Made by a program: the position numbers and the translations under genes
The notes under the pieces: model-generated
Seen by the model: only the letters and a program-made list of their open reading frames with translations
Database searches by the model: none
Told to the model about the DNA's origin: nothing
Shown: positions 34,818 to 43,498 of the stretch, one piece after another
How positions within the stretch are numbered: position 1 is the first letter of the stretch
Layout: each line of letters starts with the position of its first letter
NCBI RefSeq assembly: GCF_014635665.1
Contig: NZ_BMDG01000013.1
Location: forward strand, 106,847-170,846
Source of the DNA: Isoptericola cucumis
Lineage (GTDB): Bacteria; Actinomycetota; Actinomycetes; Actinomycetales; Cellulomonadaceae
Length of the DNA stretch: 64,000 nt
Reading direction: 5' to 3'

Positions 34818-36368
34818 ATGGCGGACCTGCGCGCCTCGCTGCCCGACCCCGCGCCCGAACCGCAGCCGGTGACCGGCGCGCCCGAGGCAGCGTCCCCGGG
34901 CTCGTTCCGCGCCGCCTTCTCCTCGGCGCGCCGCCTGCGGACCGAGGTACTGGGCGGGCTGGTGGTCGCCCTGGCGCTCATCCCCGAGGCCATCGCGTTC
35001 TCGATCATCGCCGGGGTGGACCCGCGCATCGGCCTGTTCGCGGCGTTCACGATGGCCGTGACGATCTCGTTCGTCGGTGGCCGGCCGGCGATGATCTCCG
35101 CCGCCACCGGCGCCGTCGCCCTCGTGGTCGCGCCCGTGGTGCGCGACCACGGCCTGGACTACCTCGTCGCGACCGTCCTCCTCGGCGGCCTGCTGCAGGT
35201 GGTGCTCGGCGTGCTCGGCGTGGCCCGGCTCATGCGGTTCATCCCGCGCTCGGTCATGGTGGGCTTCGTCAACGCGCTCGCGATCCTCATCTTCACGTCC
35301 CAGCTCCCGCACCTGGCCGGCGTGCCGTTCGCCGTGTACCCCATGGTGGCCGCCGGCATCGCGATCATGGTGTTCTTCCCGCGCCTGACGAAGGTCGTGC
35401 CGGCGCCGCTCGTGGCGATCGTGCTGCTCACGCTGGTCGCCGTGGCCGCGTCGGTCGCGGTCCCCACGGTCGGCGACGAGGGGGCGCTGCCGGAGTCGCT
35501 GCCGACGCTGTTCCTCCCGGACGTCCCGCCGAACCTGGAGACGCTGCAGATCATCGCTCCGTACGCCCTGGCCATGGCGCTGGTCGGCCTCATCGAGTCG
35601 CTGCTCACCGCGAAGCTCGTCGACGACATCACCGACACGCACTCGAACAAGACGCGCGAGTCCTGGGGCCAGGGCGTCGCGAACGTCGTCACCGGCCTCT
35701 TCGGCGGCATGGGCGGCTGCGCCATGATCGGCCAGACGATGATCAACGTGAAGTCGTCCGGCGCCCGCACCCGCCTGTCGACGTTCCTCGCCGGCGTGTT
35801 CCTGCTCGTCCTCGTCGTCGGGCTCGGCGACGTGGTCGCGATCATGCCGATGGCGGCGCTCGTGGCCGTGATGATCATGGTGGCGGTCGGCACGTTCGAC
35901 TGGCACTCGGTCCGGCCGTCCACGCTGCGGCGGATGCCGAGGTCGGAGACCGCGGTCATGCTGGCGACCGTCGTCGTCACCGTGGTCACGCACAACCTCG
36001 CCTACGGCGTCGTCGTCGGCGTGGCCGTCGCCGCGGTGCTGTTCCTGCAGCGGGTGTCGCACCTGACGACCGTCACCCGCCTGGACGCCTCCGACGCCGA
36101 CGACGAGCGGGTGTACGCCGTGGACGGCGAGCTGTTCTTCGCCTCCTCGAACGACCTCGTCTACCAGTTCGACTACACCGCGGACCCGGGGCGCGTCGTC
36201 ATCGACATGTCGAACGCGCACGTGTGGGACGCCTCGACCGTCGCCGCGCTGGACGCCGTCCAGCACAAGTACGCCGCGCACGGCAAGGTCGTGACCTTCC
36301 GTGGCCTCGACGCCGACAGCGCGGCGCGGCTCGACCGGCTCGGCGGCAACCTCGGCGCCGGCCACTGA
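34818..36368 (+). CDS. SulP-family inorganic anion transporter with STAS domain
   Basis: A 516-residue transporter that imports sulfate, bicarbonate or a related anion. The membrane part (about 40-410) begins TEVLGGLVVALALIPEAIAF, then GLFAAFTMAVTISFVGGRPAM, IPRSVMVGFVNALAILIF and FGGMGGCAMIGQTMINVKSSG. The C-terminal STAS domain (about 420-510) has RVVIDMSNAHVWDASTVAALD. The short STAS and SulP type match transporters often paired with MerR regulators. An ATG with a GGAG at -7 starts it. The 243-base region upstream holds the MerR palindrome and no other gene. Confidence 0.92.
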   Translation: MADLRASLPDPAPEPQPVTGAPEAASPGSFRAAFSSARRLRTEVLGGLVVALALIPEAIAFSIIAGVDPRIGLFAAFTMAVTISFVGGRPAMISAATGAVALVVAPVVRDHGLDYLVATVLLGGLLQVVLGVLGVARLMRFIPRSVMVGFVNALAILIFTSQLPHLAGVPFAVYPMVAAGIAIMVFFPRLTKVVPAPLVAIVLLTLVAVAASVAVPTVGDEGALPESLPTLFLPDVPPNLETLQIIAPYALAMALVGLIESLLTAKLVDDITDTHSNKTRESWGQGVANVVTGLFGGMGGCAMIGQTMINVKSSGARTRLSTFLAGVFLLVLVVGLGDVVAIMPMAALVAVMIMVAVGTFDWHSVRPSTLRRMPRSETAVMLATVVVTVVTHNLAYGVVVGVAVAAVLFLQRVSHLTTVTRLDASDADDERVYAVDGELFFASSNDLVYQFDYTADPGRVVIDMSNAHVWDASTVAALDAVQHKYAAHGKVVTFRGLDADSAARLDRLGGNLGAGH

Positions 36369-36374
36369 CCTGAC

Positions 36375-36428
36375 GACCGGCCCTGCGACCGGCCCTGCGA
36401 CCGGCCCTGCGACCGGCCCCGTGACCGG
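36375..36428 (+). repeat. 12-bp tandem repeat, about 4.5 copies
   Basis: GACCGGCCCTGC-type units run at 36375, 36387, 36399 and 36411 and end in a half copy at 36423; the fourth unit has two changes. It fills most of the gap between the SulP stop and the lgt promoter. Copy number may vary between strains. Confidence 0.85.
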
Positions 36429-36445
36429 CGCCGACGGGCGGGGGG

Positions 36446-36451
36446 TAGATT
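36446..36451 (+). promoter_or_regulatory. -10 box of lgt (leaderless)
   Basis: TAGATT ends seven bases before ATG 36459. Confidence 0.5.
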
Positions 36452-36458
36452 CGGGGCC

Positions 36459-37457
36459 ATGCCGGCCGCAGCGGGGATCACCGCGTCCATCCCCAGCCCC
36501 GACCCGTCGTGGTCCCAGTTCTCCCTGGGGCCGCTGACCGTCCACACCTATGCGCTGTGCCTGCTGGCGGCCATCGCCCTGGCCACGTACGTCACCCACC
36601 GGCGGCTCGTCGCGCGCGGCGCCGACCGCGAGGTGACGCTCGACGTCGTCTTCTGGGCCGTCCCGCTGGGCATCGTCGTCGCGCGGATCTACCACGTGCT
36701 CACCCACCTGGGCGACTACACGGACGGCACGGGGCCTTGGGGCTACTGGGAGTGGGTGCGCGTCTGGGACGGGGGCATCGCGATCTACGGCGCCCTGCTC
36801 GGCGGGGCGCTCGGCGTGTGGATCGGGTGCCGGCGTGCGGGGCTGCGGTTCTGGTCGTTCGCCGATGCGCTCGCCCCCGCCATGCTCGCGGCGCAGGCCG
36901 TGGGGCGCCTCGGCAACTATGTGAACCAGGAGCTGTACGGCGCGCCGACGACGCTGCCGTGGGGCCTGGAGATCGACGGCGCGGTGGCGGGCCACCCCGA
37001 CGCGACCCTGTTCCACCCGATCTTCCTGTACGAGATGCTGTGGAACCTCCTCGGTGTCGCCGTGCTGCTGCTCGTCGAGCGCCTGGCACGCCGGCGTGGC
37101 GAGGTCAGGGCGGACGCCGTCGGCGAGCCGGGGTACGGGCTGCGCTGGGGCCGGCTGTTCGCGCTGTACCTGGTCTGGTACGGCCTCGGGCGCAGCTGGC
37201 TGGAGGCGGTCCGCATCGACCCCACGAGCAACGCGCCGCTCGGCGTCCCGGCCAACATCTGGACGTCGCTCGTGGCGATCGCGCTGGGGGTCGCGCTGTT
37301 CGTCGTCCGGGCGCGCCAGCACCCGGAGCCCGAGACCTCCGTCTACCTCCCCGGCAGGGGCCCCGGTCGGGAACCGGAGCCGGCGTCCACGGGCTCCACG
37401 GCCGGCTCTGCGGGATCCACGGGATCCTCGGCGGAGGAGCCCACCTCCGCCGGGTAG
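36459..37457 (+). CDS. lgt: Prolipoprotein diacylglyceryl transferase
   Basis: Transfers diacylglycerol from phosphatidylglycerol to the lipobox cysteine of prolipoproteins. The 332-residue membrane protein has seven predicted helices. It shows the N-terminal LGPLTVHTYALCLLAAIALA with a catalytic-region histidine, YHVLTHLGDY, WDGGIAIYGALLGG and the Lgt signature GRLGNYVNQELYG, then FLYEMLWNLLG. The last ~45 residues are Ser/Gly/Pro-rich, as in other actinomycetes. Several lipoproteins in this window are its likely substrates. The 3' end overlaps the convergent large membrane protein gene by 115 bases. Confidence 0.94.
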   Translation: MPAAAGITASIPSPDPSWSQFSLGPLTVHTYALCLLAAIALATYVTHRRLVARGADREVTLDVVFWAVPLGIVVARIYHVLTHLGDYTDGTGPWGYWEWVRVWDGGIAIYGALLGGALGVWIGCRRAGLRFWSFADALAPAMLAAQAVGRLGNYVNQELYGAPTTLPWGLEIDGAVAGHPDATLFHPIFLYEMLWNLLGVAVLLLVERLARRRGEVRADAVGEPGYGLRWGRLFALYLVWYGLGRSWLEAVRIDPTSNAPLGVPANIWTSLVAIALGVALFVVRARQHPEPETSVYLPGRGPGREPEPASTGSTAGSAGSTGSSAEEPTSAG

Positions 37458-40400
37458 GGCTCCGGCCACCGCGCGTGCAGCACGGCGGCGGTGAGCAGCG
37501 GGACCGCGGGCACGAGGGCGATCACCGCGATCCGCGCCCCGAAGTCGTTGACGACCGAGCCGGCCACGCACACGATCCACACCGCGAGCACGGTCGGGCG
37601 CAGCAGCGGCCACGCCTCCTCGGTGACGGCGAACCAGCGCGGGGTGAACCGCCCGGGCGCGAACAGCAGCAGGGCGCACGCCACCAGCACCAGGAGGGTG
37701 AGCCAGACCGGTACCCCGCCGAGCAGCGACCGTGCGGCGTAGCCGGCCTTGCGCCACAGCGTCTCCCACGCCTCGCCGTCGATCGCCTGGCCGACGAAGC
37801 GCCCCAGGTGCGAGCGCTCGTCCGCGGGCCGCATCCAGTCGAGCACGCCGACGGCCGCCACGGCGGCGACGCCGGCCGCGGCCACCCCGAAGAAGCGGCG
37901 CCAGGTGAGCCGGGCGCCGGAGGCGGCGAGCCCGAGCACCGCGAACGCGGGCACGACGACGAGCCCGCCGCCGAGGTCGGCGCCCAGGGTGGGCCACACG
38001 TCGACGACCATCGTCACCACGCCGATCCCCGCCACGACGGCCGCCGCGGCACCGCGGCGGCCGCGGTGCACCAGCCACTGCGCGATCCCCGCCGCGACCA
38101 CGAGGGCCGCGACGGCGTACACGGAGAAGGTCGGGTTGCCGAACCCGTAGAAGCGCGCCCCGAAGGTGGGGGCGGAGCCCAGCGGGCTCGCCCGGTTGAG
38201 CGGCGTCCCGATGAAGGCGTCCAGGGTGAGCACGACGAAAGCGATGCCCGCGAGGATGCTGGGCCCGAGCCACACCGGTCGTCGCGGCGCGAGCGCACCC
38301 AGCGCCGCCACGACGGCGGTGGCCCCCACGGTGGACGCGACGACGGCGACCATCGGCTGGTCGATGTGCCACCACCCCGTGAGCGACACGAGGAACGCGG
38401 CGCTGGGCATCGCGGCCAGCACCAGGGCGGCGCCGCGGGCCCAGCCCCACGCCGTGCGCCAGCGGGCCCGTTCGCGGGCCGTCCGCGCCCGGGCCGAGCG
38501 GGGCCCGAGCAGCAGGCAGGCCCCCGCGAGAGCCAGTCCCGCGTACAGCGGTGCGTCGACGAACGACGTGTACACCGCGCGGCGCACGTGGTCGAGCTCG
38601 GTCAGGTCGGCGAGGGACGTGGCCGACGACGCCGAGTCCGCGGGGCGCGGGGAGCCCCACGCGAGGGGCGTGTCCTGGACGGGCGCCGCCGGCGTGATCC
38701 CGGCGGCGCCGAGCACGGTCGCGGGGACGTCGAGGACGCGAGCGACGCCGTCGGTGCGGGTCGCGGCGCTCGTGAGGAAGCGCGGCTGGTCGGGTCCGCC
38801 GGACGCGGCCCGGGCGAGCGCGGCGCCGAGCACCGGGCGGGTGCCGGGGGTGCCGGCGAGGTCGGCGACCAGCACGGTCGCGTCGTCCGGGGTGGCGGCG
38901 AGCACGCGGCGCACCGTGTCGTCGACGGACCGCAGGCGGTCGGCGTGCACGTCCTCGCGGGCCGCCCGCGCCTCGTCCCCGGTCAGCTCCGGGTCCACCG
39001 GGGGCGACGTGGCGTCGCCCGCGTCCACCACGGTGATGGGGCAGTCGTACGCGTCGGCACCCGGGGCCAGGGCGGCGTCGAGGTCGCGGTACCGCGCGAC
39101 GTCGCCGTCCGGCCCGGCGAGCGCCAGCGCCGCGCCGGGGCCGACGGCGGTCGCGCAGGTGGCGGGGGCGAGCTGGGACCCGAGCGAGCCCAGCCGGGCC
39201 TGGTAGGTGGACCCCTGCTGGAGGTCGACCAGCCCCGGCCAGCCGGCGACCGTGGCGCCGTCGCCCGCGGGCTCGGGCCGCGGGCTCGGGCAGGCCCAGG
39301 TCCCGTCCGGCGCCCGCTCGGTCGCGACCTCGGTGAGCGTGCCGGCCGACAGGGCCAGCCAGCCCCCCACGACGCACCGGCTCGCGGAGCCCGTCGGCTG
39401 CGCGATGCCGCCCGCGCCCGCGCCGTCGGCGAGCAGCCGGTGCAGGGTGGGCGCGCGCCCCTCGGCGACGTCGTCCCACCGCACGCCGGTCGTGCCGACG
39501 ACGACGAGGGGCCCGTCGGTCGCGACCGTGTCCGCGCGCGTGGGGGCGACCTGCGCGCCCGCCTGCGCGGCGTCCGACTCCGAGCGCAGGCCCGCCGCGG
39601 ACATCACCTGGGAGGCGAGCAGCAGCAGCACGAGCGCGGTCCCGCTCACGGTGAGCAGGATCGTCGGCATGCGCCGGATCCCGGGCTCGCGGGTCGCCGG
39701 GGCGGCCTGCCCGGCCCGCTGCCCGGCCTCCTGCCCGGCCGCGTGCTCCAGCCGTCCGGCGAGCACCACGGGCAGGGCCAGCACGAGCACGAGGAACGCG
39801 ACCGCGATGCCGGAGTCGTTGAGCAGGGTGCCGACGGCGGCGGTGACGACGAGGGCCACGACGAGCCGGCGCAGCATCGCGTCGCCGCGGTACGCCGCGG
39901 CGACGCCCTCGAGCCGGGCGCGGGAGGGGGCGAGCACCGCCCACGCCGCCACACCGCAGACGGCCAGCGCGGCCGCGCCGGCCGGGTTCGCGACCGTCGC
40001 CCAGGCGCCCGCGGCCTTGCCCGCCACGACGCTGAGCGCCCGGCCGTCGACGACCGACTGCACGAAGCCGCCCAGGTGGCTGCTGCCGCCGCCGGCCCAC
40101 CAGTCCACGACGGCGACGACGGCGACCACGGCGACGGTGCCCGCACCGACCAGCAGCGCCCGCCGCCACGTCACGCGGACGCCGGCGACGCCGAGCACGA
40201 GCACCGCGAAGCCGGGCACCAGCGCGAGGATCCCGCCCAGGTCGGCACCGAACGGGGGCAGCCCGTCGACGAGGACCGTCACGACGCCCACCGCGCCCGC
40301 AGCCCACGCGGCCACGATCCGGCCCCGGCCCCGGGCGCGCAGGACGGCCGCGAGCCCGGCCGCCAGGACGATCCCCGCCACCGCGTAGACGGCGAAGACC

Positions 40401-42112
40401 GTGTTCGAGAAGCCGTAGAACCGTGCGCCGAGCGACGGCGCGGGGCCGAGCAGCGACCCCTGCTGGAGGGTCGTGCCGGTGAGGCCGTCGACCGTGAGCA
40501 CCAGCCAGGTGACGCCGGCGAGGCACGTCGTCAGCCGCCACGGGGACGGCGGCAGGAGCCGGCGGGCGGCCCACGCGACCAGCGCCGCGACCAGGGCCGC
40601 CACCGTCAGCGACAGGACGAGCGTCATCACGGGCGACGGCCAGGCCCACCAGCGCGACAGCGTCGCGAGCGACGCCGCCACGGGCAGGCTCGACGCGACC
40701 ACGAGCAGGGCGGTCCCGATGCGGAGGCCGGAGGGGGCAGGGGACGGCGACGGGCCCCGGGAGCCCGGCGTGGCCCGTCGGCGTGCGAGGAGCAGGGCCG
40801 CGACCACCGCGACGTCGGCCAGCACCACGAGGCCCACCAGGAGCGGGGACAGGCGCGGCACGGTGTCGGTGAGCACGCTCAGGTACTGGCGGTTCTCCAC
40901 CGTGCGCGCCACGGAGATGCGGCGGTCGTCGCCGCGTTCCAGCGGCGATCCGGTGAAGGGGGCGAGCGCCTCGGTGAGGGGGTCGGGCTCGGCGTCGTCG
41001 GCGGCGCCGTCGCCCTCGTCCGCCTCGTCCTCGGGCGCCGTGCCGGAGAGCCCGCCGCCGGTCACGGCGTCGGCGATGGTCGCCGACAGGTCGGCCAGCA
41101 CCACGACGCCGACCCAGCGGGACGACGTCGACGTGAGCCAGGTCGCCCGCCCGCCGGGGGCGGTCCAGTCGACGACGACCTGCAGGTCCGACGGGCCGAG
41201 CGGCGTGTCGGAGACGCCCGCGACGACCAGGCGGCCGCCGCCCGGCAGCAGCTGCGAGAGCCGGCCGACCTGGGCGTCGAGCTCCTGGACGGCGCTGCTG
41301 CGCTTGCCGGCGGCGTCGGGCAGCTCGCCCAGGTCGACGACGGTGGCCGGGCAGGCCGCCACGTGCTCCGCCGTGAGCTGCCCGGGGTCGGACAGGTAGC
41401 GCGGCACGCTGCCGCCCGCGTCGGCGAGCGCGACCGCCGCCCCCGGGCCCACCGCCGTCGCGCACGTGCCGGCGACGTCGGTGAGGTCGCCGAGCGCGCC
41501 CGGCTCGGCGGTCGCGGGCAGCACCGGGTCCGTGGTCGTGAGGTCGGACCAGCCGGGCACGTGCGCGGGCACGGCGTCGCCCTGCGTCGCGGCCGGCGCC
41601 GGCAGCGTCGGGCACCCGCGCGCTGCGTCGCCGTCCTGCGCGTCCGCGGCGTCGGCGCCTTCCTCCTGGTCGGGGTCGACGCCGGACGGCGTCGCGTCGT
41701 CGTCGCCCTGGGCCACGACCTTGGCGCCGGCGGAGAACGTCAGCCACGCGTCGAGCGGGCACGTCGGCGTGATCGTGCGCACGGCGACCGACGCGACGGA
41801 CCCGCCGCCGATGAGCCGCCACAGGTTCGGCGTGCGGCCCGCGTCCACGTCCGACCACTGCAGCCCCGCCACGCCCGCGACGACCAGCGGGGTGTCCGGC
41901 GCCGCGTCGCCGGCGGCCCGGGCCGTGCCCGCCGTGCTCGTTGAACCCGCCGCGCCCGCCGATCCCGCAGGAGCCGACAGCGTGCCGGCCGTCGCCCGCG
42001 CGGCGCCGGCGAGCGTGGTGAGCAGCAGGAGCAGCACCGCCGCCACGCCCGCGAGGACCACGAGGGTGCGGGGGGCACGGGCGGCCGAGAGCGTGCGGGC
42101 AGGGCTGATCAC
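37343..42112 (-). CDS. Giant membrane protein: two tandem halves, each a phosphatase-like ectodomain plus a membrane domain
   Basis: A 1589-residue protein I could not assign to a characterised family. Residues 1-814 and 815-1589 are homologous. Each half has a hydrophobic start, an ectodomain opening with LVV.G..G..W.DV (PLVVAGVAGLQWSDV; PLVVVGTTGVRWDDV), a TPNLWRL/APTLHRL segment and DAWLTFSAG/GGWLALSAG. A late LTS...V..L/DV.AT stretch follows, then about 8-10 helices with the shared signature GARFYGF.N..F.VYAV (near residues 562 and 1316) and GADLGG. The ectodomain resembles the alkaline-phosphatase superfamily, but the usual metal-binding aspartate in G.DG is Ala or Thr. Layout recalls GPI phosphoethanolamine transferases (inference). 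The GTG start is backed by a leaderless -10 box. Confidence 0.85.
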   Translation of the reverse strand: MISPARTLSAARAPRTLVVLAGVAAVLLLLLTTLAGAARATAGTLSAPAGSAGAAGSTSTAGTARAAGDAAPDTPLVVAGVAGLQWSDVDAGRTPNLWRLIGGGSVASVAVRTITPTCPLDAWLTFSAGAKVVAQGDDDATPSGVDPDQEEGADAADAQDGDAARGCPTLPAPAATQGDAVPAHVPGWSDLTTTDPVLPATAEPGALGDLTDVAGTCATAVGPGAAVALADAGGSVPRYLSDPGQLTAEHVAACPATVVDLGELPDAAGKRSSAVQELDAQVGRLSQLLPGGGRLVVAGVSDTPLGPSDLQVVVDWTAPGGRATWLTSTSSRWVGVVVLADLSATIADAVTGGGLSGTAPEDEADEGDGAADDAEPDPLTEALAPFTGSPLERGDDRRISVARTVENRQYLSVLTDTVPRLSPLLVGLVVLADVAVVAALLLARRRATPGSRGPSPSPAPSGLRIGTALLVVASSLPVAASLATLSRWWAWPSPVMTLVLSLTVAALVAALVAWAARRLLPPSPWRLTTCLAGVTWLVLTVDGLTGTTLQQGSLLGPAPSLGARFYGFSNTVFAVYAVAGIVLAAGLAAVLRARGRGRIVAAWAAGAVGVVTVLVDGLPPFGADLGGILALVPGFAVLVLGVAGVRVTWRRALLVGAGTVAVVAVVAVVDWWAGGGSSHLGGFVQSVVDGRALSVVAGKAAGAWATVANPAGAAALAVCGVAAWAVLAPSRARLEGVAAAYRGDAMLRRLVVALVVTAAVGTLLNDSGIAVAFLVLVLALPVVLAGRLEHAAGQEAGQRAGQAAPATREPGIRRMPTILLTVSGTALVLLLLASQVMSAAGLRSESDAAQAGAQVAPTRADTVATDGPLVVVGTTGVRWDDVAEGRAPTLHRLLADGAGAGGIAQPTGSASRCVVGGWLALSAGTLTEVATERAPDGTWACPSPRPEPAGDGATVAGWPGLVDLQQGSTYQARLGSLGSQLAPATCATAVGPGAALALAGPDGDVARYRDLDAALAPGADAYDCPITVVDAGDATSPPVDPELTGDEARAAREDVHADRLRSVDDTVRRVLAATPDDATVLVADLAGTPGTRPVLGAALARAASGGPDQPRFLTSAATRTDGVARVLDVPATVLGAAGITPAAPVQDTPLAWGSPRPADSASSATSLADLTELDHVRRAVYTSFVDAPLYAGLALAGACLLLGPRSARARTARERARWRTAWGWARGAALVLAAMPSAAFLVSLTGWWHIDQPMVAVVASTVGATAVVAALGALAPRRPVWLGPSILAGIAFVVLTLDAFIGTPLNRASPLGSAPTFGARFYGFGNPTFSVYAVAALVVAAGIAQWLVHRGRRGAAAAVVAGIGVVTMVVDVWPTLGADLGGGLVVVPAFAVLGLAASGARLTWRRFFGVAAAGVAAVAAVGVLDWMRPADERSHLGRFVGQAIDGEAWETLWRKAGYAARSLLGGVPVWLTLLVLVACALLLFAPGRFTPRWFAVTEEAWPLLRPTVLAVWIVCVAGSVVNDFGARIAVIALVPAVPLLTAAVLHARWPEPYPAEVGSSAEDPVDPAEPAVEPVDAGSGSRPGPLPGR

Positions 42113-42119
42113 GCAGGCC

Positions 42120-42125
42120 AGCCTA
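42120..42125 (-). promoter_or_regulatory. -10 box of the large membrane protein gene (leaderless)
   Basis: TAGGCT on the minus strand ends seven bases before GTG 42112. Confidence 0.5.
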
Positions 42126-42218
42126 TGCGGGGGCGTCCCCGCGGCCCGGCCCGTGCCGTCGTCGCCCCCGGACGTTCACGCGATCAGCCCTCGGCCCCCA
42201 CCCCTCCGTAGCGCCGAT

Positions 42219-42270
42219 GGCGTCAGCGGTTGTGGTGCGGCTGACGCCTGCGGTTGCGCTGCGGCGTCAG
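42219..42270. terminator. Alternative hairpins past the diacylglycerol kinase gene
   Basis: GGCGTCAGC (42219-42227) can pair with GCTGACGCC (42240-42248). The same CTGACGCC can instead pair with GGCGTCAG at 42263-42270, which overlaps the kinase stop. The two folds exclude each other. The simplest reading is a terminator for the leftward kinase transcript. Confidence 0.45.
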
Positions 42271-43355
42271 CCGGTCCGCACGACGAGGGCGGACGGGTCC
42301 ACCCACGTCTCGAGCTCCACGGCACGGCCGAGGGGGTCGCCGTCGACCTGCGCCTGCTCGCCCCCGTCGACGCGGACGACGGCCCGCTTGGCGCGGATGT
42401 GGTCGATGCGGCCGATCTTGCCGGGCAGGTCGTTGCGCACGCCCAGGCCCTGCGCGACGACCTCGCCCAGCAGCTGCGCCCACCCGGCGAGCCCGCCGCG
42501 CGTGTCGATCGCGGCGACGTCGAGCTCCCCGTCGTCGATGATCGCGTCCGGCAGCAGGGTGATCCCGCCGGGCAGCCGCCCGCAGTTGCCGACCATGACG
42601 CTGCGCAGCCGGGCCTCGACCGCCTCGCCGTCGTCGAGGCGGATCGTGGCGCGCATGCGGCGCCCGTGCAGGTGCCGGGCGCCGGCCAGGAAGTACGCCA
42701 CCCAGCCGACCCGGGCCTTGAGCTGGTCGTCGGCGTCCGCGACCATCGCCGCGTCGAAGCCCAGGCCGGCGATGACGAGGAAGACGTGCGTGGCGTCGGG
42801 GTCGTCGGGCAGCTCGGCGTCGGGGGCGAACTCGGTGACGCGCGCCCGGCCGACGTCGATGGTGCGGTCGCGGCCGCCCAGCACGACGGCCAGCGCGTCC
42901 GCCACCGAGGTGAGCGGGATGTCGAGGTTGCGGGCCAGGAGGTTGCCGGTGCCGACGGGGAGCAGCCCCATGGCGCGGCCCGTGCCCGTCAGCGCCTCCG
43001 CGACGGCACGCACGGTCCCGTCGCCGCCGGCGGCCACCACCACCTCCGCGCCGTCGGCGAGCGCCGCGCGGGCCTGGCCGGTGCCGGGGTCGTCCATGGT
43101 GGTCTCGTAGAACCGGGGGGTGGGCATCGCGGCGTCGGCGCACACGCGCTCGACCGTCGCGCGCACGTCGGCGGCACCCTCCTTCGACGGGTTGATGACG
43201 ACGGCGAGGCGCACCCCGGCCTCGGCGTCGTCGTCGGGCGTCGTCTCGGGCGCCGACGTGCGCGCATGCGCCCGACGCCAGAGCAGCAGCGCGACCCCGA
43301 GCGCGGCGAGAGCGACGACCAGTGCGACGATCCCGATCCAGACTCCCCACGGCAT
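42267..43355 (-). CDS. Diacylglycerol/sphingosine kinase-like lipid kinase
   Basis: A 362-residue protein with one N-terminal membrane helix (about 5-27) and a DAGK catalytic domain from residue 48. It has RLAVVINPSKEGAADV, the nucleotide loop VVVAAGGDGTVRAVAEAL, GLLPVGTGNLLARNLDIP, FLVIAGLGFDAAMVAD and a C-terminal VDGDPLG beta-sandwich piece. Such enzymes phosphorylate diacylglycerol or related lipids with ATP at the inner membrane face. A leaderless -10 box precedes ATG 43355. It is divergent from serS. Confidence 0.9.
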   Translation of the reverse strand: MPWGVWIGIVALVVALAALGVALLLWRRAHARTSAPETTPDDDAEAGVRLAVVINPSKEGAADVRATVERVCADAAMPTPRFYETTMDDPGTGQARAALADGAEVVVAAGGDGTVRAVAEALTGTGRAMGLLPVGTGNLLARNLDIPLTSVADALAVVLGGRDRTIDVGRARVTEFAPDAELPDDPDATHVFLVIAGLGFDAAMVADADDQLKARVGWVAYFLAGARHLHGRRMRATIRLDDGEAVEARLRSVMVGNCGRLPGGITLLPDAIIDDGELDVAAIDTRGGLAGWAQLLGEVVAQGLGVRNDLPGKIGRIDHIRAKRAVVRVDGGEQAQVDGDPLGRAVELETWVDPSALVVRTG

Positions 43356-43361
43356 GAGGGC

Positions 43362-43367
43362 AACCTA
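43362..43367 (-). promoter_or_regulatory. -10 box of the lipid kinase gene (leaderless)
   Basis: TAGGTT on the minus strand ends six bases before ATG 43355. Confidence 0.5.
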
Positions 43368-43485
43368 TGCCGAAACCCCGGTCCCGACCCGCCGAGGTCC
43401 TCCCGCCCGCGCCGAGGCCGTGCGGCTCGCGCCGCCGGGTCGCCGCCGGCGCCGGAATTCGCGCGGCGCCGCGGGGCCCGGCGGT

Positions 43486-43491
43486 TAGGCT
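43486..43491 (+). promoter_or_regulatory. -10 box of serS (leaderless)
   Basis: TAGGCT ends seven bases before GTG 43499, with no ribosome site between. Confidence 0.5.
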
Positions 43492-43498
43492 GGCGGGC

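Noticed and set aside
36375..36428. Short direct repeats considered as a CRISPR array
   Set aside because: The 12-bp units are contiguous with no spacers and there are no cas genes; it is a simple tandem repeat.
34707..41858. 2383-codon leftward open frame covering SulP, lgt and the membrane protein
   Set aside because: It runs antisense through the real SulP and lgt genes and out of frame with the 1589-residue protein. Composition is that of a shadow.
36509..41944. Very long rightward open frame (1811 codons) opposite the large membrane protein
   Set aside because: The translation is Arg/Gly/His-rich without helices or motifs, while the opposite strand encodes clear membrane helices, repeated motifs and a promoter. 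It is a high-GC shadow.
10145..42205. 17-base exact match CCTCGGCCCCCACCCCT at 10145 and 42189, each near a hairpin
   Set aside because: At this base composition, exact matches of that length between two points in 64 kb are expected by chance. The flanks do not match, so it is not called a repeat element.
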